A DNA stretch of 64,000 bases from Klebsormidium nitens. Lineage: Eukaryota > Streptophyta > Klebsormidiophyceae > Klebsormidiales > Klebsormidiaceae. The notes beneath the pieces are model-generated. The model was given only the letters and a program-made list of their open reading frames with translations, was not told the origin of the DNA and did no database searches. The stretch spans positions 124,001 through 188,000 of the forward strand of contig DF236968.1 of assembly GCA_000708835.1 (NCBI GenBank), written 5' to 3'. The position numbers and the translations under genes were made by a program. This document shows, piece after piece, positions 1 to 11,516 of the stretch (position 1 is the first letter of the stretch; each line of letters opens with the position of its first letter).

Positions 1-373
1 GAAAGGTCGGAGAAGATGGATGAGGACCCGTGTCACTCAAGTAGACTGAGAAGGACCCTAAGCTTCGCACCTGAATGCCCTTTCGTCTTCTGAAGACGGC
101 TTGGATTGGTGCGATCAAGAACTCTCTCTACCACTGAGAGACAGAGTTATCAGGAACCAACAAAAGATTTCAATGATTACCAACTGAAAAATTCGGTTTC
201 GACTCCCGTTGACAGTCGTACTGGTCCTGAACCACCAAGAAGTAATCTCTTCTTTGCCTGCCCTGCTGGCCACAACCGTTGGACCAACCCCTGCTAACGT
301 TACTCGCCAGTCTGACGCCCACGCCTCACCAAAAGTGAGACAGACGTCGGCAAAGCTCGGTGACGTCACCCTA

Positions 374-861
374 CCTGCTGTGACGGGCCGGCAATGACGA
401 ACAACCTCTCCAGGCGCGGCAACGCCGTACGTTATTGGGCAGTGAGCGTCACACGAACAGCAGAAAGAGGACGCCGAAAACACCCGGCAAAACGGCTGTT
501 GTCATCATACCTGCCACTGACATGCCCCAAAACTCCGATCTCATACAACGTGCATGAGAAAGACGGGCCGCTCTCTCGTGCAGCACCTCTGTGCATACTT
601 TGAGCAAAGAACGTCTCACGGAAAAGCAGTCTCATGGAAACGCACGAGCGGACGCCGAAACCAGAAGATGCTCCGCAAATCCGCTGACGTCACCGTTACT
701 ACCCCTACCTGATGTGGCGCGCGAGGAGATGACGCTCCGCTCTTCAAATGCGGCACCACTGTGCATGTTCGGGGTACTGAGCGTCTCATTGAAACGCACC
801 AGCCGACGCAAACACACAAGATGCCCGACATATTCGCTGACGTCACAAACACGACCCTACC
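374..861 (-). repeat. Four-step tandem ladder of the DP exon 9 3' end plus donor
   Basis: On the minus strand, the exon 9 end and the following donor (CAG|GTAGGG) recur with equivalent boundaries at 861/860, 709/708, 511/510 and 375/374. The spacings are 152, 198 and 136 bp. The first two copies share both exonic sequence (AGAGCGGAGCG, TCTCCTCGCGCGCC) and early intron sequence ending in TGACGTCAGCG. The third and fourth are more decayed. The direct orientation and the increasing decay away from the exon suggest repeated tandem duplication across the splice donor. Confidence 0.75.
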
Positions 862-3800
862 TGTTGCGGCGCGCGAGGAGATGGCGCTCCGCTCTCCAGA
901 TGCGGCACCGCTGTGCCGTTGGCGCGGTCTCCCGCGGAAGGCCCTGCCGGCGGCGCGGCCGCCAACTCCTGGGGCTCGTCCGCCTCTGCGGCGCCGTCGG
1001 ACGGCCGGTTTACGAGGCCCATCAGCTCCAGGATCGCGTCGTGATCCAGCATCTTGTACGGGGTGCTGCGGAAGTGGAGTGGGGGAAGTTTGAGCAGAGG
1101 GCGAGAAGAGAAGGTACAGCTCTTTGCGTCAAACCTGCCATCGGGTTTGAAACGCTCCGAGCATAGTTCCTGATCTTCGACCGTTCGATCAACGACAACG
1201 AATCCATCGGACGGCTCGATATCAGGGACCATGCTCGGAGAAAGTGGAACTCGACGTCAAGTTTGACGCGAACACCTGTAACTCGAACCCTCGGTCGCAA
1301 AGAAAGCGACATTGGCGATTTGGTGGCGTAAACTTTTCAGGGCCGGAAAGTTCTTATGGACGACCACGTGATCTCCTTAAGCTGAAGGTGTCGGGACGCC
1401 GTCAATCGAGGGAGCCCTAAAGTTGAAACTATGATTCTTAAACCTCAGATGATGGGTCGACGTGCGCTCATTTGTCGAAGTCAAAATACACAATCACCCT
1501 ACGCTTCCTCACCGTACGCTTCCTAACCCTCATCCCAACCCAAACCCGAAATCCAACGGACGCTCACTCGTTGAAGTCGAAGTGCACCAGCTGCATGAGC
1601 AGATCGGAAAGATTCTGAAACACTATTACTATAAAGCTTCCTAACCCTCATCCAAACCCTACCCTAACACTAACACTAACCCTAACCCTACTCTAAACCT
1701 AACCTTCGAAATACGGGTCAAGATTCGCTCACTCGTTGAAATCGAAGTGCACCAGCTGCATGTCCTCCGAGATCTCAACCTCCACCGTCGCCTGCGGCTT
1801 CGTCTGCGGAAAGGGACGAATGACGTCAGGGTGACGTCAGCCGGGCCTGAAGCACGAGCGAGAATCGTACAGAGCCCTCCAAAGACTGGGCTTCGCAAAG
1901 GGAAGGCCGTCCAAGGCGAATCATAAGGGTTGAGCGGTGAATTTTTCGAAACGGTTACTCAAGGTACCTCTTCTATTTCTTGGCTACAGTTGCATACAGA
2001 ACCTGAACGAAACACAAAACCGAAGAGGTCGCCCGCTCAGCAGAGAAGTATGCCAGGGTGTCAACGAAGATTTGACTCTTCGACTTCGCGTCTCCTGACG
2101 CTGGTTAAAGCTTAACCCACTTGATGCGAGTGAAGACTACCCCAACCTGACGCTTTTCTACCACAACCCGGACTTAACCCTCAATTCGGGCGCCCGACCA
2201 TTACAAGACGACTCCAGATTTACGGCGACCCTTCACGCGTCGACTTCAACGTACTGCTTCTAGAGTCCAGCAAAAAGCAGTTGATTGTAGCGTGTTGTAA
2301 CGGAGACACTCTTCCAAGAGCAGTAACAAACGAGGACGGTATTCATCAAGTGTAACGCTTGGGTCGCCCGAGGTGGTCGAACGTACCAAGATATACTGTT
2401 CTACATCGAAGGCGCAGAGATAGAAAGCTCTACGCTCATACAAAAAAGTAATACTTTTGACTGAACGAGCACGTTTGACATCAGTGCTTATTTTGCTTTT
2501 ATTATTATTTGGGAGTGTCTAGCATTCTTTTTTGCAAACAAGTAATCGTCCAGAACAATTGCTCACCTTTATCAGGACGAACGGGAAGGCGATGCCCTCG
2601 CCGGGCCCCTCTCCCTGGCCGTGTAACCGCTGGTTCTGCATAACTAGATTCTCGTACGATCCAAACTGCTGGTGCAGGCTCCCTAGGTAGCGCTGCTTCT
2701 TGGCCATCTGCTCTTCCACGCGGGACTTCTCATCCTGCAGATGATGATATGATGACGATTGTAATGTCGTCATCATATGAAATGACATCATCATGGAATG
2801 CCATGATTGTAAGTGTCATTGCTAATAGACTGAACATGAACATCAACATCTTGGCCATCTGCTCTTCCGGGCGGGACTTCTCGTCCTGCGCGACGAAACA
2901 ACATAAGATTAACGCTCAGAATGGATAAGTGCTACCGGAAAGTAACACGCGGCCGCTTGATACCCGCCGATCCATGCACAAAAGCGAGCCTCCGCGGTAT
3001 CCTCTTGACGAGAAGCTTCTCCGCATTCGTTCTTGATCAAAGAGGGACCTGGAGGTCAATTCGAGATTTGGTGCGACCAATCCTCTGACACGACATTTTT
3101 CACTCGAACTTGATTGCTTTAGATAGTTGAAAGCAATCTGCAAGGACGGGACGGCTTCTTCGGACGCGTTGGTAATTCGTCCTCTTCAGGCTGCTCGTTG
3201 CTACCATCTAGGTCAAGCTATTACGAGGCAGTTAATCCCCACCTTGAGCATTCCAATGTCGGCTACTGCGGCGGACGGCAGCCCCCGCCAGTGGATCTCC
3301 TTCTTGTCCTTGACGATGATGTCCAAGGCCATCAGCACGTTGAGGGCGTCGTACACGCGCCGCCGGATGTTCTTCTCGTCGTACGACTGCGGACATGCGC
3401 GAGGGAATGAGTTCAGACGCGTCCGAAATGGTCGCAGACCGTGGGAAGAAGATGGATTGCAGGTTAGTCGGTGACTCCGGCTGCGAGAGTGTCTGAACGA
3501 AGCGGAGTCCGGTAAGAAGGAATACCGCAATACCTGCGGACGTTGCGGACGCTTTGCAGCTGATGATCGTCCGAAAATGCTGGACGTCCAAAAGGAGACA
3601 ACGGTTGCAATAAAGGAAACGTCCGGCAGGGGGTATTCCGTCTGAGACTGGGGCGGCGAGGGGGAACCAAAGCATAAGGCCCAAATTTTAGGTACAGCTG
3701 TTTGCGTGAAACTTGCCACGGTCACCTCCAAGCCAAAACCCTCCTTAATTGATCTTGGACCGTCCGATCAACGAAAGCTGGCCAATCGGACGGGATTCAG

Positions 3801-6800
3801 ATCGTGAGATTTGCGGGTTGGCAGCTTTTGAGGGCGGCAATTTCGCGCAGATTCTCATGTAAGACACGACAGGATCGCGAAGTCTGCAAGCAAGGGGGAA
3901 GCAGGACACTAGACCACTCGCTGTGGATGTTGTGTCCACAACCAGTGGTCCAGGTCGTCGTTTCTGTAACACCCTCATAGGTCCTGGATTCAGAAGAAAG
4001 AGGTTCCTAGGACTTGCCTGATCTGAAGGAGAGTTCATCGCCCCCGCTTCTGCAATCTCCCGAACCAACTCATCGGCAACCTGCGTATGGAAAAGCGATG
4101 CTAAATCGATCAGTGATATGGATGCTTCCACGAGATGATTGCCTCTGAACAACGCCGCGGATCTAGTTGGTGCTAAGAGCGCAAGCTTGCGTTGGGACAA
4201 ACAGGTGGATGGTGCCAAATTGAGACGCATGGGAAACCACGAATTGGATCGTGTGCACAGCTTTTGACGGATAGGTCCAGATCTTTTCAGCCCGGTGCTA
4301 CGACTAATCTCTTGAAAGTGTGCATCATCGCTAGAGTGAGGAATTTCCGAGTCCGTCAGACTCGGTCCGCTTTTTGCTGGTTACAATGGAAACGGACTTG
4401 GAAGCCCGTTCCAGACCAACTGAAGCAATAATCCTCAGGGTCCTATCGATGCTTACCTCGTTGTACGTCGTCCTTCCTTTCTCCTCTACCTTCTCGCAGA
4501 CTGCATGGAGCAAGGGGATGAGACATCGTAAGTCGCTCGCTCGGGCATAGAGTTGGCGACTGACGGAAACTTGCGGAACAACATTCTAAGCAGTTTGAGG
4601 CGAAATCCTGACCCCCCGCGTTGAAACAAAGCGATCTGATCCCGTCTCGATCACAGAGGACCAAATCTTGAGTATGCGTATGCACGAGAAAAGCCCCTGA
4701 ACGCAATCGCAAGTCCCCTTGGGGAATGCAGAAGAGAGTAATATAAAGTGGTTATGAAGTAGATAAGAATAACTTTGATCCGATAACAAAGCAATTTTAA
4801 CGTGATCATGAAGTAATTATAATGTAACCAGTTTCCGGCGCTCGCGGTTGTAATTCCAAGGAAAGTCCGGCCGCTCGAAGCTTTTAGGTGGTCCGGATTC
4901 GCACCCGCGGAAACCCACCTTTCAAACTGAAGTGCCGCAACCCCTTGCTGGCCTTGTCGCCGCCCCTCGACCCGCCCCGCCGCGCACCCCGCCTACTGCA
5001 TCAGAACACAATCGTAGTCGTCTTTGACAGGTACGAGAATGTTTTGAGCCGAGTTGTGGATTGAATTGAGAACGGAGATGGGAACGGAGAAAGGGGCAAC
5101 ATGCACGTAACCGAATTGGAGATGCCAGTTTGTGTTGATTGTGAACAATTCCGTGTCGAGAAGTAGCCTCTGGGTGCTTGAAACCGCTGCAAAGAGGTTC
5201 GTTTTCGCAAAATATGATTGAACTGCGGGCTTCGGTTTGTACGGTTGAAGGCGACAACGAGGAAGAGTGTAAGGCGATGTAGGTTCGAGCGCCAGGTGGC
5301 AAGCCCAACTCAGCAAGCCGACTGTCCTGGTCAGCGTCATGTCACTGAAGTAAGCTCATCTAGCGCTTGGTTTGGCGTAGCAATGTTAGGCGCAACTACA
5401 ATGACGTTCCACGGAGTATAGTTCGAAAGCGGAGAGTACTACGAAAGCGTAGAGCACATTCAAAGCGGCAAGGACTCAGTATCTCATCTCCCTACTGTTC
5501 CATACTTTGAAGCGATCCTACCAATACGGAAACTTTTGTTTGTGGATGTACACCCGTCTGGTTCCTCCAAAGAGACTCACTCTGCAGCATCGGCCCCCTG
5601 CTGCTGATCCCTCGACACTATCTCCCGGAACGACATCCGGGGGGCTGGCGACGGGGCCACTCGTACCCCCCCGGGAGGAAGTGGTAGCCTGCCGTCCTGC
5701 TTCACCGGGCTGCCATACTCACGAGGGGGATACTGAGCATAGGCTGCGTCGGGGGGGGGTCCGAACATGGGGATGCTTCCGGGGGGCGCGTTTTGAGGGT
5801 TGCCCATGTAGTGAATGACAGGCCGGTTGCCGGAAGGCCCTGTAGGATTCGCGGCAATCTTGTATGTTTTCTCGTTTCCCATCGTTTGCAATTCTGGTTG
5901 AAAACCCGTCTTCATTCATTTTCATTACGATTTTTCCATTGCTGATGCTAATGTCCGTTTTCTTTAGTTTTCGCGTCTGCTCAAATTGTCATAGACATCC
6001 AAAGTCAAACCGTGCCTTTTGAGATGCGGGCATCTCGCTTTAAACTCCTAGGACACAGAAAAAAACACCTTTTGGTCATCCTTCGTACGATGAAAGTACC
6101 TTCTGAGGCTTTGGAAACTGTTGCAGAACGAGGACGAAAACGCCCTTCAAACCACTTACGCCGTCAAGCAACAAGCTTCCATTTCAAGTCACAATACCAA
6201 CTTTCCCTGGCATTCCCAGGACAAAAGATGATTGACCCTTATCTGTTCCTAGGGGCCATAGCAACCTTCCCTTTCAATAGGAGCATCACCTTTCATATTC
6301 GGTCAAGCACCCAAAGAAGATGTGTCCCATATTTTGATGCCGAGCGGAGGTGAAAAGGCTAAGTGGCTTTCAGTAAGTGCGTGCACTTTTCAGAAGCGTC
6401 TATTGAGCCCAGACTGAGATTCCCGACAGACGATAGGTGCCCAATCATCTGAAAGCAAACAGGATTAGAAATACGGAAAGTAGACTTGTGGATAAAAGTG
6501 CGCTGCGTTTCTTTCTTCTTTGTGTGCATACAGGGGTCAACCGCTTTTGGTCAGCACAACCAACGTGCTAAGGATTCCAGAAGATTAAGGGGAGAAGGAA
6601 AAGAAGAAGAAGCAAAAGAAGAAGAAGAACTTCAAGAAGATCAAGATGAAGAAACAAAAGATCCTCACACTGGTGACTCTAGACCACAACAACAACATAC
6701 TCAAAAGGCCTGTAGCTGTGTTTGAGAAGCGCATCGCCTCACTCTTCCGTGCACTTCCGGGGTCCTCCTTGATCAGCCCAAACCCCGCCGCCACCCCCTC

Positions 6801-7049
6801 TAGCCCCTGCTCATAGAATTCCCGCTGCAGATCTTGCAACATGCCGCCGCCACTTGGCGGCCCCCCATTGGGCCCCCCGCTCCTCGGCTGCGGTGGGTTG
6901 CTTCTTTTAGCTGGGCTCTCCATTCGACGAGGGGTTTGCGGCTGTTGCTGGTTTTGGGGACGTTGGGATTGCTGGTGCGGTTTTTGCGGGTGAGGGATCT
7001 GGGGAAGCGGTTGCGGGTCTTGTGGAGCGAGGAGCTGTGATTGGCTCAT
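843..7049 (-). CDS. DP: DP transcription factor (E2F dimerization partner), 9 coding exons
   Basis: Nuclear winged-helix partner of E2F in cell-cycle transcription. Coding exons (minus strand, 5' to 3'): 7049-6743, 5893-5581, 4995-4919, 4500-4457, 4080-4018, 3386-3243, 2734-2567, 1803-1733, 1065-843. All phases join and give 469 residues. Residues 1-206 are Pro/Gln/Gly-rich. The DNA-binding domain (about 222-306) includes [30 protein letters not shown] and the family hallmark [18 protein letters not shown]. The dimerization part follows ([10 protein letters not shown], then [17 protein letters not shown] and [10 protein letters not shown]). Intron 5 is GC-AG (CAG|GCAAGT). The last exon can read to a stop at 843-845, or be cut at a good donor at 861/860 and continue elsewhere, so the C-terminus is uncertain. 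The start is the ATG at 7049, in a fully open first exon. Several exons have echoes in the introns. Family assignment is very secure; the symbol is generic. Confidence 0.93.
1111..1226. repeat. Dispersed intronic repeat, copy 1
   Basis: This roughly 110-bp stretch in DP resembles 3690-3800. Shared blocks include AGGTACAGCT, TTTGCGT, then GATCTT, GACCGT, CGATCAACGA and ATCGGACGG in the same order. It abuts the 5' side of the last DP exon on the minus strand. I cannot tell whether it is a small non-autonomous transposable element. Confidence 0.5.
1472..1600 (-). repeat. Echoes of the DP exon 8 3' end
   Basis: DP exon 8 ends at 1733 with ATGCAGCTGGTGCACTTC, GAT/C-TTC-AAC-GA and the donor GTGAGCG. 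An echo ending at 1568 repeats this end almost perfectly, including the donor. A shorter, decayed echo ends at 1472, where GT of the donor has become AT. Both lie downstream of the real exon in gene orientation, 165 and 96 bp apart. Neither has an acceptor at the matching place. Confidence 0.75.
1637..1705. repeat. Interstitial telomere-like repeats
   Basis: Degenerate CCCTAA/CCCTAAC tandem units on the plus strand, with a looser CCTAACCCTCATCC-like block near 1520-1550. They lie inside DP intron 8, between the real exon 8 and its nearest echo. They are too degenerate, and too deep in gene sequence, to be a chromosome end. Confidence 0.6.
2747..2778. repeat. Perfect 12-bp inverted repeat beside the DP exon 7 acceptor
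   Basis: Arms ATATGATGACGA (2747-2758) and its exact reverse complement (2767-2778) flank an 8-nt loop. In the transcript this hairpin would end about 12 nt upstream of the exon 7 boundary, over the region expected to hold the polypyrimidine tract or branch point. Confidence 0.7.
2849..2885 (-). repeat. Echo of the DP exon 7 5' end with acceptor
   Basis: Minus-strand copy of the start of exon 7: acceptor GCAG, then codons for [12 protein letters not shown]. The real exon, 151 bp downstream at 2734, reads [14 protein letters not shown]. The echo stops matching after about 36 nt and has no donor, so it cannot act as a matching exon. It lies upstream of the intact exon, as all acceptor-side echoes here do. 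Confidence 0.8.
3690..3800. repeat. Dispersed intronic repeat, copy 2
   Basis: Second copy of the element at 1111-1226, in the same orientation and in the DP intron between exons 5 and 6. It keeps the order AGGTACAGCT, TTTGCGT, GATCTTGGACCGT, CGATCAACGA, AATCGGACGG. No coding potential or terminal inverted repeats are evident. Confidence 0.5.
4017..4018 (-). promoter_or_regulatory. GC-AG splice donor of DP intron 5
   Basis: Exon 5 ends ...GATCAG and the intron begins GCAAGT. The flanking consensus is otherwise ideal (CAG|GCAAGT), as is typical of genuine GC-AG introns. The protein block SPSDQ-SYDEKN across the join matches the DP family, so the junction is well supported. Confidence 0.8.
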
Positions 7050-8886
7050 GGAGACTTGCGAGTCCTACGCCAGCTATGAGATGCTGATTGAGCTGCAGAA
7101 AAAGAACGCACTAGTTTCACACATTTACAACGTGGGGGCCTGAGACCATGCTGATCAGATTTGGACATGGCTGATCAAAAGGGTTTGGGCTCCAAGTAAT
7201 CAGCAGATCAATACTCGGGTTGTAAGAACCTCGTACATCTTGAGATGTAGAAGGATCCTCAATGACTCCTCTTTTCCCCTTGAGGATAAAGAAGTTGACA
7301 GTATGTATGGTGCGTAGAAGCTAGGGAATGTACTGGTGCAGGACTTAAAAATAAACTTCGAGGCTTTGAAACAGAAAACTTTTGACGTAAAGACGACTCT
7401 CATTGAAAAGTACTGGAATCTCAACGGGATCTTCTGGACTGAGCTGACTCAGATGGGTTTGACCGGTTCATGAGGGCCCTCAGCATCCTGGTCACAGAGC
7501 GGGGACTGGTCGTGCGATCGCTAAGATAGAGAAACCGCTTTGAAGCTTAAGCATTTCAGCAATATGGGAAGACAATGGGCAGACGGAGTGCTACAGTCAA
7601 CCACAAGAGCAGCTGGAAAGCACTGCAGAAGAGGAAGATAACATTCTAATAGCAGTTGAGACTTGGATTATTACATCGTGGGGTTTGAAGAAGAGCCTGC
7701 TCAGAGTAAGCTTACAAGCCCGGGTCTTTTAACGCTCAAACTCACTACCCTCCATCAGAAGAATTGCCGGCTGGTTCTACAGGCCCCCCTTCGCAACAAA
7801 GATCTGGAAGGTTTCGAGCATCACAAGTTCTGCAGAAATAGAGAACCCAGTCATTGATTCTACACCTTTGTTGATGTGGATACACCTCCTCTACTTTCTT
7901 ATTGGTAGGTCCTTGAAAACCCAAGTGAAGGATCTGAACATGCAAGTATATGCAACATGTTTGAACAGAAAACAAAGTAATTGAATGGGCATGATCCTCA
8001 CCTTCAGACTGTGTGAGAGCATATCCCGCGATGCAATTGCCGTGTCCTCTTCATCTCTTCTCGCGCACTGATGTGGACCTTCACCTTACATGGTGCCTGC
8101 TTCAGAAAGTCAGTTGGTATATCCTCGTCAATCTAAAGAGGAGACTCAACAGGTTTCTACGCCATAAGTGAAAATGTGACAGTTGCAATTGCCCGAACTT
8201 TAGTTCAGTTGCCGTTCCGAATCAAAGCGTCTAAGGCTGACCAGTGGCAACTTTCGTCCGACTTTCAGCAGAACTTCCTAGACGTCGAAGAAAAGGGGTT
8301 TGTCAAGGAAGATACCTCCTCACAATCTTCCACCCCTTCCCCCAGTCTGCCCTCCTCCTTTCCGAGTCTGCCCTTCCTTATCTGGCACTGCAGCTCTGCT
8401 CGCATTGTCCTATCCTGACGCAAGTTTGAGAACTGGTACGGTGGACAATCCCTTTGTCGCATCGGCAGCGAACTGGTTCTCGATGGGGATCACGCTTCAC
8501 CGAATTCAGAATTTCCCCTCCAATTTTGATGCGATCAGAAACCTATTACCGCTGCACGCCATTATCGCGCGTGATTGGAGGCGGGCAGCTGGTAAAGCGG
8601 TCGGAACTCCAAGCGTTTGTATACGCACCCCTAGTTCCCAGCGGCCATTTCTTTCTTCACAGGTCCTTCCTGCAGGCTTCATTCTGTCATTCTCATTGTT
8701 GTTGCTTTGTAGGGCGGCAGAACCTGTGCAGGAAACGTGAAAGAAGGCACAGTAATTTGGAAGCACCAGGAAAAAGGTCTGCCTTTGTTTCGATACTCTC
8801 CGCTGTGGTCACTTTGAATATATAGAGCACTTAGAACAAGACAGGGGCGCATCCTGAGCCGCAACTTTGGTCTTTTGTTCAGCGGG
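7050..8886. other. Intergenic region between DP and the F-box gene
   Basis: Divergent upstream region of DP (minus) and the F-box gene (plus). Only short ORFs without recognisable domains. A TATA-like AATATATAG at 8818-8826 lies about 60 bp before the F-box start codon and could be its core promoter. Confidence 0.4.
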
Positions 8887-10410
8887 ATGGCGCCCTCAAG
8901 GGATCCCTTCCAGCGTCTGCCAGAGCCTGTCCTTGCTCTCGTTCTCTCACGCCTCTCCAATGCCAGGGACATTGCGAACGCAGCCTGCTGCTGCAGCAAA
9001 TGGGCAGAAACCGTTTGGGGGGCCATCACGAGCCTCTCTGTGAAGAGCGGGGACTTTGAAACAATCACTGAGTTTGAGTTAGTGGTAACCCGCATGGTCA
9101 CCAAGGCGAGGCAGCTGGAGAAGTTGTCAATAACCAACCGGTTCGACCGCCCGCTGAACGAGGCGTGCGTGATGTCATGGATTCAGCTGTGCCCTGGGCT
9201 CCAGCACATCGAGCTCGTGGACAGGGAAAGCTGCGATCCAGAGGAAACCCTGGTTGACCGGCGGTTTCAAACCTTGGCCAAGTGCAAAACCCTAAAAGGC
9301 TTAAGCCTGGAGTATCGCCGGAGGCAGCGGTCTCTCGACGCGGAGCTGAGCTGGCACCTCCGCCTGCCGTCTCACGCCTTCGCTTCGCTGACGAGGATTG
9401 AGCTCAATGGCCTGACGGCGTGCACCGAGTCGTTGGAAGAGATAGTCCAGCATTGCCCGCTCTTAGAACACTTGCACCTCAGTCAGATAATGAGCCCAGC
9501 AGGCAGTCGCCTCCGGCTCGACGCCCCGTCTCTAGTTTGCTTCAAGTTCTCAGTCTTCCTCCAGCCGTTGGATTTCGACCCCGACCGGTGCATCGACAAG
9601 ATCCAGCTGTGGGCTCCAAAGCTGCGCGACGCCGAGATCGCGCATGTTAGGGGGCTGAAACTTTTGGGGGGGGCGCGCCTGCAGACCCTGACACTCAGGG
9701 AGTGTCCGCGGGGGAACTTGTTCGAGATCGGCGACAAGTCGCAGCTGCGGGAGCTGAGCGTCTTGGATGGCGCCGATAACTTTTACATCGCAAATCCTTC
9801 GTCGGTTTACCACTACGAGGAGCTCGAGTGGGCGGGCGCCACGCTCTGGGACCTCGTCTTCGGCTGCTCGGCCCTCAAGGTTCTAGATCTAGACGTGCAT
9901 TGTGCGGGGAGGGAGGGCGAGAGGCTGGGCACTGTGAGCGTGCCGGAGTTCTTCAAGCAGTTGCCCGCGCTGATTGATCTTCATGTCAAGGACTCGTTTC
10001 TACAGTTCCTGCGGGGGCCGCAGGACCGAAGCTGGACGCGGGCGCACTTCTCGGGCGTGCGTAAGTTTCCGGGGCTCCAGCGGTTGGCCGTGCGCGTTCC
10101 GGATTCTTGGTCCTCGTCGAGGCTGGGGCAGGTGATGCATTTCTTGCAGTACCTGTGCGGCGTCTGCCCGCGGCTCGCTGAGGTCATCGTGGACTGCAAC
10201 GAGCGGTCAATTGCGGGACTGGATGCGGGCTTCTTCCGGAGCCTTCTGGTCGTGCAGCGGAAGTTTCCCGGTGTGAAGTTCGATTTCAAGGTCGAAAAGG
10301 AGTCCAATAGAGCCCGATCTTGGAGCCCCTACTCTGATATGGACGGTTCGTATGATGGGACCCCAAGTAATGCATCTGCAGGATGGCTCACTGATACTGA
10401 CAGCGACTGA
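8887..10410 (+). CDS. F-box protein with LRR-like repeats, intronless
   Basis: Single-exon gene of 507 residues, starting at the ATG at 8887. Residues about 5-50 form a canonical F-box (FQRLPEPVLALVLSRLS, then NAACCCSKWAETVW), the Skp1-binding module of SCF ubiquitin ligases. The rest has irregular leucine-rich segments of the F-box/LRR type (e.g. LEHLHLSQI, LQTLTLRECPRG, LKVLDLDVHC, LQRLAVRVPDSW), expected to bind a substrate. The last 40 residues are Ser/Asp-rich and probably disordered. It is the only intronless gene here. The absence of introns could mean an origin by retroposition, but I see no direct sign of it. The substrate is unknown. Confidence 0.9.
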   Translation: MAPSRDPFQRLPEPVLALVLSRLSNARDIANAACCCSKWAETVWGAITSLSVKSGDFETITEFELVVTRMVTKARQLEKLSITNRFDRPLNEACVMSWIQLCPGLQHIELVDRESCDPEETLVDRRFQTLAKCKTLKGLSLEYRRRQRSLDAELSWHLRLPSHAFASLTRIELNGLTACTESLEEIVQHCPLLEHLHLSQIMSPAGSRLRLDAPSLVCFKFSVFLQPLDFDPDRCIDKIQLWAPKLRDAEIAHVRGLKLLGGARLQTLTLRECPRGNLFEIGDKSQLRELSVLDGADNFYIANPSSVYHYEELEWAGATLWDLVFGCSALKVLDLDVHCAGREGERLGTVSVPEFFKQLPALIDLHVKDSFLQFLRGPQDRSWTRAHFSGVRKFPGLQRLAVRVPDSWSSSRLGQVMHFLQYLCGVCPRLAEVIVDCNERSIAGLDAGFFRSLLVVQRKFPGVKFDFKVEKESNRARSWSPYSDMDGSYDGTPSNASAGWLTDTDSD

Positions 10411-11516
10411 AGCACTTCAGAACATTGTAGAAAACCCCTGTGAAATTTACTCAGTTGGGACTCCGACTTAGGTCGTGGGTTTTGTCGTTAGTGGATATTT
10501 GAAAAGTAACATTTGAAATGCATTCGGAAAGTGCGCTCTCTATATAAGTCAATGGCAGAAAGGAGATCGTCATGAGAGTCTTCTGCTGCGGCAGCTGCTA
10601 TAGATCTTTGCCAGCCGCTCCTCTCGCACCATCTTATTCGCTCATGATGTCATACTTACCACACAATAAGTTGGCCTGAGCTTGCATTAGGCGGCATGCC
10701 ATGTGCCTGGATCGCGGTGCATGTGCACGACTTTCAAATGCGGTCAACCAGCTCATGTTTCAGCTCGATCACATCTGGCATTATGTAATTGTCGGATCGG
10801 ACATGTGCTAGCATTTAGTATGCAGCGCACCTGGCCTTCCACGTATAAAGCTACTCGTTGTTATTCTGAGCCTATACTTGTCTGTGCTGGCCCCGCACCG
10901 CGGTTTGTAGGCGTGGCGGCATGCGCGCTCACTTATATGAACCATCACAACAACAACTTGCCGCATGATATTCAATGTTAGAGCCAATGGGCAGATCTTG
11001 CATTTCATTCATAAAACCACGTGCCTCCTTAAGCAACAAAGTATGAGTCACCGGTTCATGCAAAACTATAAGGGTGATAATCCACGTATAGATGGAAACC
11101 TTACCAACCACTAGACCCAGCAATCGCTGCTAGCTAGGATCAGCGTACTCCAATCCTGGATCGAACTAGAACTTGTCAACCATGCATGCCACAGAACACA
11201 ATAACAAGTAATGCTGCATGCTTTGGATGCTGTTTTGAAACGGGCTCGGTGCTCATCAATCGTGGACCACTTGAGTGATCCTGGTCCCCATCTAAAACCC
11301 TTGAATGTCGCACAAGCGGACAAATAGATCAATTAGAACCAACTCGATCTGGTAAGGCACAAGGGCATGAACGACTTCCAAATCTTGCTACGTCCTCAAG
11401 TCGACTCCCGCAAAAGCAACAACTCGAACCTGTATCCTCAGGCCGCAAGGACGAACCGTTCCTTGCCTGAAATGTAAGCTAGAAACATCACATGATCTAA
11501 GAAGCCGTGCAACTCT
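10411..11516. other. Intergenic region between convergent F-box and CCB1 genes
   Basis: About 1.1 kb holding the 3' flanks of the two genes. I see no convincing ORF, RNA gene or repeat. Confidence 0.4.

Noticed and set aside
591-1166. 191-codon plus-strand frame over the DP 3' region
   Set aside because: Arises from repeated, GC-rich echo units read in the wrong orientation; the minus strand encodes the DP C-terminus.
1637-1705. Chromosome end
   Set aside because: Telomere-like units are degenerate, short and inside an intron with a gene on both sides.
6585-6742. Extension of DP exon 1 into a Phe-rich tail
   Set aside because: It is the complement of a GAA-rich intronic tract; the donor AAGA|GTGAGG at 6743 joins exon 2 in phase.
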